Positions 1 to 5,831 of a stretch of DNA of 6,850 bases are shown here, in pieces. The translations under genes and the position numbers were made by a program. The notes below the pieces were generated by a model. It was not told where the DNA came from and made no database searches. It was given only the letters and a program-made list of their open reading frames with translations. Numbering within the stretch: the stretch's first letter is position 1; each line of letters starts with the position of its first letter. The stretch is taken from the NCBI GenBank assembly GCA_002338895.1, contig DDJH01000019.1, forward strand, positions 1 through 6,850, given 5' to 3'. The DNA comes from Lentisphaeria bacterium UBA1829 (GTDB lineage: Bacteria; Verrucomicrobiota; Lentisphaeria; Victivallales; UBA1829).

Positions 1-34
1 AAAAACGGAAAAACGCATTTTCTCGAAGGCGTTC

Positions 35-63
35 TTGAAAAATAGGGGACTTCGTGCTAAGTT
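35..63 (+). promoter_or_regulatory. Candidate sigma-70-type promoter for citrate synthase
   Basis: A TTGAAA box (35-40, five of six matches to the -35 consensus) is followed after exactly 17 bases by TAAGTT (58-63). TAAGTT is a weak -10 hexamer, but it is preceded by TG at 55-56 in the extended -10 position. Transcription would begin near position 70 and give a leader of roughly 40 bases before the start codon. The spacing and extended -10 support the call, but the poor -10 box keeps it tentative, and sigma-factor preferences in this phylum are not well known. Only 112 bases of upstream sequence are in view, so a promoter further left is possible. Confidence 0.35.
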
Positions 64-98
64 ACTTCCTTGCGTTTCGACTGGTAACCCTGAAATTC

Positions 99-104
99 AA
101 GGAG
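99..104 (+). promoter_or_regulatory. Ribosome binding site fixing the citrate synthase start
   Basis: AAGGAG lies eight bases upstream of the ATG at 113. The reading frame is open further upstream to a TTG at 35, but that codon has no Shine-Dalgarno sequence in front of it and the extra 26 residues do not resemble the N-terminus of citrate synthases. This site decides the start in favour of 113. Confidence 0.85.
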
Positions 105-112
105 TTGGGATC

Positions 113-1369
113 ATGGAAAAGGATGAATTTGTTGTGCTGAAGATCGGCGATCGCGAGATCCGTCTTCCCGTCGTTACCGGAACGGAAGGAGAAAAGGCGT
201 TCGACATTACCCAGCTGCGAAAACAGACCGGGTATATCACAATCGATCCCGGTCTCATGAACACCGGGGCCTGTTACAGCAAAATCACCTTTGTGGATGG
301 AGAACGCGGCATCCTGCGCTATCGGGGAATTCCCATTGAAGATCTGGTCAAGACCTCCTCTTTTGTCCAGGTCGCATACCTTCTGGTGCACGGAACTCTG
401 CCCACGGAGGTGCAGCGCAGGGAGTTTTCCGAACTGCTGAACATGAACTCGCTGCTCCATGAGGATATGCGCCATTTCTTCGACCATTTTCCGCGCGGAG
501 CTCATCCGATGCATATCCTCTCCACGATGATCAACGCGCTGGCCGCGTTTTATCCGAACGTGGATCTTCAATCCATGGAGGAGGATATCGAACTTTCCAC
601 GGCCCGGCTGATCTCCATTGTCCGCACGATGGCGGCCATGGCGTACAAGAAGAGCATCGGGGAACCGGTGGTGTATCCGCGGCATGATCTGACCTACTGC
701 GCAAACTTCCTGAACATGATGTTTGATTCGCCGGTGAATCCGTACAAGATTTCGCCGGAAGCGGTGCGCATTCTCAATATTCTGCTGATTCTGCATGCCG
801 ATCATGAACAGAACTGTTCGACGACGACGGTGCGGACGATCGGAAGCGCCCAGGTGAATCTCTATGCAACAATTTCGGCGGGAATTTCCGCTCTTTCCGG
901 TCCGCTGCACGGGGGTGCGAATCAGGAGGTCGTCGAAATGCTCCGGATGATCGAACGGGGCGGAAGCATCGAACGCTTCCTGGAGAAGGTCAAGGATAAA
1001 AACAATCCCACCCGCCTGATGGGATTCGGGCACCGCGTTTACAAGACGTTTGATCCGAGAGCGAAGATCATCAAGAAGGAGTGTCACGATTTCCTGCAGA
1101 AGATGAACATCAGCGATCCTCTGCTGGATGTCGCTCTGGAACTCGAGGAGCGGGCGTTGAAGGATGACTACTTCATTTCCCGGAACTTGTATCCGAATGT
1201 GGATTTCTATTCCGGAATCGTCTACCGGGCGCTCGGAATACCGGAGAACATGTTTACGGTCATGTTTGCTCTGGCCCGTCTGCCGGGCTGGATCGCGCAC
1301 TGGAAAGAGATGATCGGAATGAATACAAAGATCGTGCGTCCCCGCCAGATTTACACCGGGAAGAACTGA
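113..1369 (+). CDS. gltA: Citrate synthase (type II, GltA-like)
   Basis: This cytoplasmic enzyme condenses oxaloacetate with acetyl-CoA to give citrate and CoA, the first step of the TCA cycle. The 418-residue product is close to the 427 residues of E. coli GltA. It has the N-terminal strand-rich extension (about 1-50) of type II hexameric enzymes, then the all-helical large and small domains. Visible motifs are HADHEQN (228-234), HGGANQ (266-271), GFGHRVYK (304-311) with FDPR (313-316), and PNVDFYSG (361-368). The catalytic triad is read as His266, His307 and Asp364; the spacings of 41 and 57 residues equal those of E. coli His264, His305 and Asp362. The ATG at 113 was chosen for its AAGGAG site. 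The gene stands alone, with a candidate promoter upstream and a terminator after it, so it is probably monocistronic unless it is read through from the left. No other TCA genes are in view. 2-methylcitrate synthase is a less likely alternative because that enzyme normally lacks the N-terminal extension. Confidence 0.96.
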   Translation: MEKDEFVVLKIGDREIRLPVVTGTEGEKAFDITQLRKQTGYITIDPGLMNTGACYSKITFVDGERGILRYRGIPIEDLVKTSSFVQVAYLLVHGTLPTEVQRREFSELLNMNSLLHEDMRHFFDHFPRGAHPMHILSTMINALAAFYPNVDLQSMEEDIELSTARLISIVRTMAAMAYKKSIGEPVVYPRHDLTYCANFLNMMFDSPVNPYKISPEAVRILNILLILHADHEQNCSTTTVRTIGSAQVNLYATISAGISALSGPLHGGANQEVVEMLRMIERGGSIERFLEKVKDKNNPTRLMGFGHRVYKTFDPRAKIIKKECHDFLQKMNISDPLLDVALELEERALKDDYFISRNLYPNVDFYSGIVYRALGIPENMFTVMFALARLPGWIAHWKEMIGMNTKIVRPRQIYTGKN

Positions 1370-1420
1370 ACGCGGATCCGGAATCTGAAACACTGATTCC
1401 CGGAAATGGACGACGAAGGA

Positions 1421-1466
1421 GAAACGGAGGAGAGAGTGCAAGTCTCATCCTCCGGTTTCTTTTTTT
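1421..1466 (+). terminator. Rho-independent terminator after citrate synthase
   Basis: GAAAC-GGAGGA-GAGA (1421-1435) pairs with TCTC-TCCTCC-GTTTC (1443-1459). A1447 and G1454 are single-base bulges, and the loop is seven bases (1436-1442). Seven T residues follow at once (1460-1466). It begins about 50 bases after the citrate synthase stop codon and is a good terminator for that gene. Read on the minus strand, the same stem is followed only by a mixed pyrimidine tract (TCCTTCG), so it may also slow the converging hydrolase transcript, but as a weaker terminator. No better minus-strand terminator is visible in the 130-base gap. Confidence 0.85.
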
Positions 1467-1499
1467 CCCCGATGACGCAGGAAGCGTTCGGAGTATTTT

Positions 1500-4400
1500 T
1501 CAGTATTCGATTCGGAGATTTTTGATTTCAAAGCCGGCGTCGGCCGGTCCGAGATACTGAAAGGAAAGAGTTTTGATCTGTTCCGGACACGATTTCAGAT
1601 CCCGGAGAGGGAAAATGAATTCCCGCTGCCGGGAGACCGGGCTGATTTTGAAAGAGGACGAACGGACCAGCCGATCCGAGAAAAGTTCGACTTTGAGAGA
1701 GGATTCCATTTTCTGACGCGGATTGCCGAACTTGTCGCTTCCGACTTTCAGAAGGAAGCGCAAAGTTGCGTTTCTGCGCTCTTTTTCCGGGAGAAGAAGG
1801 GGGAAACCGGAAATTCTGGCACCCGCCCAGCTCTTCGTCTGATTTCCGATTGTCAGAGCGAAGGAGGAGCTGCCGAGAGGGTGAACGGAGACTCCGCCCC
1901 ATCCTGCCGCTGTTCCGGAATCGAAGAAGTGCTGCTTCCTGTTCCCGGAGTTCTGTTCCACCGTAATGGCGAGGACGATGGGGATGGTGGCGGTGTTGGT
2001 TGAGCGAATGTCGATGGAGGCGATTTCCCGGTCGGCTTCCGGATGGACCCACTCCATTACGGTGAATCCGCGGCCGTTGAGATTTTTCCATGCGACGCGG
2101 CAGGATTCGTTTTCCGGACGTTTGACGCTCCACCAGTCGTAAACGTCAATGCCGTTTCGGATTGGGATCTCCCGAACGCCTCCGTCCGCATAGCGGAGGC
2201 GGTAGATCATCGAGACTGTGCCTTTGGGACGACTCCATGCCGTCGTATGGAAAAAGTAGATTTTGGACACTTTCCGGTTGACGGGAATTCCGCGGATCTC
2301 CGCAGGAAGTTTCTCTTTCAGCGAACGGGATTGCAGCATGATGCAGGAACGGTCGCTGTTTTCATCGAAACGAATCAGGTCGCACGGAATTCCGGCGAAG
2401 GTGTGAACTCCCCAGGGGACACCATCCAGAGAGGTCTCTTTCCCCTGATCCGTCCAACCCCCTTTTCCGTCGTTCGGACGCTGATCCTGGAAGGACCGGT
2501 TCGCAAACGGGCGCAGATTCAGTGGAATCAGGTTCGCTCGATCCGCGGAATATGCAAACTGACTGCTTTCCGCTTTCCTCAGCCGGTCCGAATATTCTTT
2601 TTCCGCCTGGGAAAAACGGAGGGAAATCTCATTTTCCGCGATCGGGCGGAGTGTTCCAAAGCGTTTCTTCAGATCTTCCGGAGAGCCGAATGCCAGAAGA
2701 ATGCGGTCGTTCGACGGCATGAAGAACTCCGCATATCCGTTTCGGACGGGAAGAATCTCCTGACGGAAAACATCGACTGCAGTCGAACAGTTTTCCGGAA
2801 GCGCGATTTCCATCAGTTTCGGATAGAGATCGTGATTGTACAGAAATGCCGCCGTGATCCTGCCCGCCCGGGACGCATGAAGCTCAATATTCACGGCAAG
2901 ATCTTTTTCCGGAAGACGCCGGATTCGGAACAGCGGATGGATCCCATGGGACTGGAGAATGGCTCCCGCCACGGCCGCAATGGCGTAGTCCTGCATCATC
3001 GGAGCGATGAAGTAAACACTTCCTTTTCCGAGCTTTCTGCGGAGAACTGCCGCTTCTCCCCGGAGTGTTCCCAGAACTTCCCAGGTTGCGGGATCCACAT
3101 CCAGAGACAGATCGTTTCTGGCCCGGATCGTTCCCGGAAGAAGATCCGGAATCGGAAGTTTCAGCTGAAGGGATCCGGAAAGAGTCTTCTGCTTCCGTTC
3201 GCGGACGTGCAAACCCTGAAACAGAGTGTTCCTTCTCGGATTTCCATATTCATCGAAGGGCATTTCGGAGCGGGCGACCAGGAGAATTCCTCCGTTTCGG
3301 ACATACTGTTCCAGACGTTCCAGCGTGCCATCTCCGGTGCAGAGGACGCCCGGAGCAACGATCGCCTTGTAACGGGTGTGCCGGTTTTCGGACAGCTGCT
3401 CCTCAAACAGGGCATCCATCGGATAATGGGAGAATTCAAGGGCGGAGGTGTAGTTCAGAATCTCGTTTTTCCTTCCGTATCCGATCTGGACGCCGTAGCG
3501 CTCGGTCGGATACGACAGCATCACGGCGACTTCCCGCGGACGGACGCTCTCAAACTGTTTCCGGAAGACAAAGAAATCGGCCAGCTTCAGAATTTCCGCC
3601 CGTCCCTCCGCAATTCCAGCAAGCGCATCCGTGGAAAAGGAGTACGGATTGGTCATCACATAGGGATATTTTTCCGCCTGCCGTCGTCCTCCTTCCTCCG
3701 TAAAGTCCGGTTTCCAGGTGGTGAGCATTCTTCCCCACGCGAAAAGATAGGTCTGATTGCTGCCGCGCAGAAGATCCATCCAGAGAAGATTCCGGTTGTC
3801 CTTCCGGCTTTTTCGCGCATAGGCCTCCGGATTGTGAATGGGTTTGCCGTCCGCCATCGCCCGGAAGAGATGACGGCAGAGGATCCCTTCGGAAAAACGG
3901 TCGCTGTTGGCCGGAGCTTCCACGGTTTTCCGGGGCGGTTTTTCAAACGTTGTCGGATAAGTGAGTCCTCCGCTGGTCGGGAGGGCGATGGCGTCCATTG
4001 ACCGGTTGATTTCAAAAATATTGATGTTCGACATCGGAAGAGTCCGATAATAGTTCATTCCGATCACCTGGGTGCAGACTTTCGCTTCCGGATCCGCCTC
4101 CCGGACAGCGGCGCGTCCAACGCGGGTCAGTTTCGTGAATCCCTCCTCCAGGAATTTCCCCCATTCCACGCTCAGAGCCGGATATTTGCCAAGGTCTGTG
4201 AGCGATGCGGCTTCCTGAAACGTCCGGAAACAGCTCCGGAATGTCCGGTTCATTGTTTCCACGGTTTGAAACTTCCGCTGAAGGTGTTCTTCAAATCGCC
4301 GCTTGTTGTAAGGCCCGGGATCGTTGTAGGCCGGTTCGTTGAACAGTTCGTAGTGCAGAATCGGACCGGAGATCAGGCGCTTCATCTCCCGGGTGCCGTC

Positions 4401-5021
4401 ACGCCACATTCGTCGATAGAGATCGACGCCCTGCGGATGAAAGATGTTGTAGGGAACCCAGTGATTGTTGTTGCCCTGCAGGAAGTTGTTGTAGGCGTCC
4501 TGTCCGATTTTCGGAGCCGCCGGCCGTTTGGAATGAAGGCGTCCGTGGCTCCACGGAAAAAGGGTGAAATCCACAGCAAACGGCAGTCCGTTTCCCAGCA
4601 TCCGGCGCGCAAGAGCAAGATTTTCCGCGTTGATGCCTTCCACATAAAGTTTCGGATTGATCGTTTTCAGCCACGTTGCAGGAACATTGGTCGTGATGGT
4701 GTCGAAACCAAGACGCTGGGCGGTTTCGAAGGTCAGAACCCCTTCGTAAAGCCATTTCAGAGAGGGCGGATACCCCGCGGTCGGACGCAGATTGACATCC
4801 AGATTGGTGGCGGAGCAGGAGACCCCGACCAGATAGCGTTTCTGTCCGTTTACAAGCGTATCTCCATTGGCATCCGTCCGGATGACCGCACATTTCGGCA
4901 TCCGGAGCTGACGGGGAATAGTCTTATATTCCGGAAAGGGATCCTCAGGGAAGGGGGCCGCTGCGGCGGAAAAAATGCCGGAAAGGAGAAAAACTGGATA
5001 AAGAAATTGTCTCATGACCAT
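1500..5021 (-). CDS. Secreted multidomain glycoside hydrolase, clan GH-A, GH42-like
   Basis: The product is predicted to hydrolyse a glycosidic bond in an extracytoplasmic glycan; the substrate is unknown. Of 1173 residues, 1-22 form a Sec signal peptide with an alanine-rich end and no lipobox cysteine. A (beta/alpha)8 barrel spans about 45-490. NEP at 228-230 supplies the likely acid/base Glu229, and DGKPIHNPEA (391-400) the likely nucleophile Glu399, followed by a final barrel strand at TYLFAWGR (424-431). The segment after NEP, including FEEHLQRKF (243-251), resembles the same region of GH42 beta-galactosidases. A Rossmann-like domain like the GH42 trimerisation domain follows (about 495-700; IVAPG 554-558, YVRNGG 573-578). 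Then come a small beta domain (705-780), a helical linker (about 795-825), a beta-sandwich (828-1022; GGWTDQG, YADG, YDWW) and a jelly-roll-like C-terminal module (1028-1173). Classical GH42 enzymes have roughly 650-700 residues, so about 400 are added. The ATG at 5021 has AAGGAG ten bases upstream; a second ATG at 5015 is less well placed. It is the last gene of the unit, 21 bases after the pseudopilin gene. Exact GH family and activity are not assigned. Confidence 0.88.
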   Translation of the reverse strand: MVMRQFLYPVFLLSGIFSAAAAPFPEDPFPEYKTIPRQLRMPKCAVIRTDANGDTLVNGQKRYLVGVSCSATNLDVNLRPTAGYPPSLKWLYEGVLTFETAQRLGFDTITTNVPATWLKTINPKLYVEGINAENLALARRMLGNGLPFAVDFTLFPWSHGRLHSKRPAAPKIGQDAYNNFLQGNNNHWVPYNIFHPQGVDLYRRMWRDGTREMKRLISGPILHYELFNEPAYNDPGPYNKRRFEEHLQRKFQTVETMNRTFRSCFRTFQEAASLTDLGKYPALSVEWGKFLEEGFTKLTRVGRAAVREADPEAKVCTQVIGMNYYRTLPMSNINIFEINRSMDAIALPTSGGLTYPTTFEKPPRKTVEAPANSDRFSEGILCRHLFRAMADGKPIHNPEAYARKSRKDNRNLLWMDLLRGSNQTYLFAWGRMLTTWKPDFTEEGGRRQAEKYPYVMTNPYSFSTDALAGIAEGRAEILKLADFFVFRKQFESVRPREVAVMLSYPTERYGVQIGYGRKNEILNYTSALEFSHYPMDALFEEQLSENRHTRYKAIVAPGVLCTGDGTLERLEQYVRNGGILLVARSEMPFDEYGNPRRNTLFQGLHVRERKQKTLSGSLQLKLPIPDLLPGTIRARNDLSLDVDPATWEVLGTLRGEAAVLRRKLGKGSVYFIAPMMQDYAIAAVAGAILQSHGIHPLFRIRRLPEKDLAVNIELHASRAGRITAAFLYNHDLYPKLMEIALPENCSTAVDVFRQEILPVRNGYAEFFMPSNDRILLAFGSPEDLKKRFGTLRPIAENEISLRFSQAEKEYSDRLRKAESSQFAYSADRANLIPLNLRPFANRSFQDQRPNDGKGGWTDQGKETSLDGVPWGVHTFAGIPCDLIRFDENSDRSCIMLQSRSLKEKLPAEIRGIPVNRKVSKIYFFHTTAWSRPKGTVSMIYRLRYADGGVREIPIRNGIDVYDWWSVKRPENESCRVAWKNLNGRGFTVMEWVHPEADREIASIDIRSTNTATIPIVLAITVEQNSGNRKQHFFDSGTAAGWGGVSVHPLGSSSFALTIGNQTKSWAGARISGFPLLLPEKERRNATLRFLLKVGSDKFGNPRQKMESSLKVELFSDRLVRSSSFKISPVSRQREFIFPLRDLKSCPEQIKTLSFQYLGPADAGFEIKNLRIEY

Positions 5022-5030
5022 AACAGGAAA

Positions 5031-5037
5031 ACTCCTT
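5031..5037 (-). promoter_or_regulatory. Ribosome binding site of the glycoside hydrolase, next to an A9 tract
   Basis: On the minus strand AAGGAGT ends ten bases before the ATG at 5021. Directly upstream is a run of nine A residues (plus-strand T 5036-5044) that includes the TAA stop of the preceding pseudopilin gene and the first A residues of the site itself. The whole intergenic region is 21 bases, leaving no room for a separate promoter and supporting translation from a shared mRNA. Confidence 0.8.
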
Positions 5038-5042
5038 TTTTT

Positions 5043-5816
5043 TTACAGCTGCTCCGCCGTGTCCGGATTGGTGCCGAAGCATTGCTTTTCGATATTGTAA
5101 CCACGGAACATCCAGGAGGTTGTGACAATGGCACTGCCTGAAAGATAGCGGACATGACCGTCGATGAACGAGAAGTTGGCGCCGTTGCTGTGTCGTCCGG
5201 AGATTCTCTGCTTGTAGATCGACGAGGTCGGGTTGGGAAAATTCCACTGAATGAAATTGGAAAACGCCGAGTGGAACGCGGAATAGGCCTGCGTGTTGAC
5301 CCCCGGCTCTTTCTCACAGACCAGAAACACTTCGCTCGGAGACTGAATCCGGTTCCGTCTGGCCCGCATCTGCCGTCTGGAGTCGATGAACTTGTTCGAA
5401 AACCAGTATTTGATTCCTCCGGCACAGGGATTGAAGCCGTAGCAGGAGAACAGCTTCAATGCGCTGTCACCGAGAGTTCCCGCCTTTGAGGAATCCATGG
5501 AGGGACAGTACATTTTATTCACTTTCCGGAATTCACTGTCCGGTGAAAGAACGTTGAGAGTCGGATAAAGATAGGGATACACCGCGTAATTCCAGGCCCG
5601 GTAATCGGTCAGCGGATCATATGCCAGAGGAAGAAGATCATCATAATTTCCGCAATAGGACTCTATGCCGTAGGCAATCTGCTTGATGTTGGAGATGCAG
5701 AGCATCTGCTGCGCCTTCTCTCTCGCCCGGTTCAGGGCCGGAAGAAGAAGAGATGCTAGAATCGCAATGATTGCAATAACAACAAGAAGCTCAATCAAAG
5801 TGAATTTTGTTTTCAT
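5043..5816 (-). CDS. Pseudopilin-like protein with prepilin N-terminus and H-X9-DG motif
   Basis: A 257-residue protein of the type annotated as prepilin-type N-terminal cleavage/methylation domain protein. Residues 5-26 are [20 protein letters not shown], the class III signal and membrane helix of type IV pilins and type II secretion pseudopilins, with the expected Glu at mature position +5 (Glu9). An alpha-helical stalk follows (27-55; NRAREKA), then a globular domain with seven cysteines in the whole chain, the YCPS motif (103-106) and H-X9-DG (His209 to Asp219-Gly220). It should be inserted in the inner membrane with its globular part outside. The residue before the predicted cleavage point is Lys4, not the usual Gly. 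The ATG at 5816 gives the short basic leader MKTK and has AAAGGA nine bases upstream; an in-frame TTG at 5834 is rejected. Many such single-gene pseudopilins occur in Lentisphaerota and Planctomycetota, often beside hydrolases or sulfatases; their function is not established. No pilus assembly genes lie nearby, so a structural pilin is less likely than an envelope or secretion-associated role. Confidence 0.92.
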   Translation of the reverse strand: MKTKFTLIELLVVIAIIAILASLLLPALNRAREKAQQMLCISNIKQIAYGIESYCGNYDDLLPLAYDPLTDYRAWNYAVYPYLYPTLNVLSPDSEFRKVNKMYCPSMDSSKAGTLGDSALKLFSCYGFNPCAGGIKYWFSNKFIDSRRQMRARRNRIQSPSEVFLVCEKEPGVNTQAYSAFHSAFSNFIQWNFPNPTSSIYKQRISGRHSNGANFSFIDGHVRYLSGSAIVTTSWMFRGYNIEKQCFGTNPDTAEQL

Positions 5817-5825
5817 TCTTTTTTT

Positions 5826-5831
5826 TCCTTT
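5826..5831 (-). promoter_or_regulatory. Ribosome binding site of the pseudopilin with an A8 spacer
   Basis: On the minus strand AAAGGA overlaps the end of the regulator's TGA stop (5831-5833) and is followed by eight A residues (plus-strand T 5819-5826, sharing the last A of the site), then GA and the ATG at 5816. The spacing of nine bases is normal. The site fixes the start at 5816 rather than the upstream TTG, and its overlap with the regulator stop points to translational coupling. Confidence 0.75.

Noticed and set aside
35..112. TTG-initiated N-terminal extension of citrate synthase
   Set aside because: There is no ribosome binding site before the TTG, the residues are unlike citrate synthase, and the same bases fit a promoter and leader. 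The ATG at 113 has a proper AAGGAG.
62..1441. 459-codon open frame on the minus strand opposite citrate synthase
   Set aside because: It is codon-aligned antisense of an unmistakable citrate synthase gene, has no family resemblance, and its start lies inside the terminator hairpin.
1475..1487. Small hairpin ACGC-AGGAA-GCGT considered as the minus-strand terminator of the hydrolase operon
   Set aside because: The stem is only four base pairs, and on the minus strand it is followed by an A run rather than a T run, so it does not meet the pattern of an intrinsic terminator.
2043..4001. 652-codon open frame on the plus strand opposite the hydrolase gene
   Set aside because: Its codons are the exact reverse complements of the hydrolase codons, so it stays open only because the hydrolase avoids TTA, CTA and TCA codons here. 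It has no ribosome binding site and no recognisable domain, and its composition is rich in Arg, Phe and Pro as expected of a shadow frame.
4266..5141. 291-codon open frame on the plus strand opposite the hydrolase start and pseudopilin end
   Set aside because: It is codon-aligned with the hydrolase gene on the other strand, runs across the signal peptide region and both neighbouring gene ends, and shows no domain or initiation signal.
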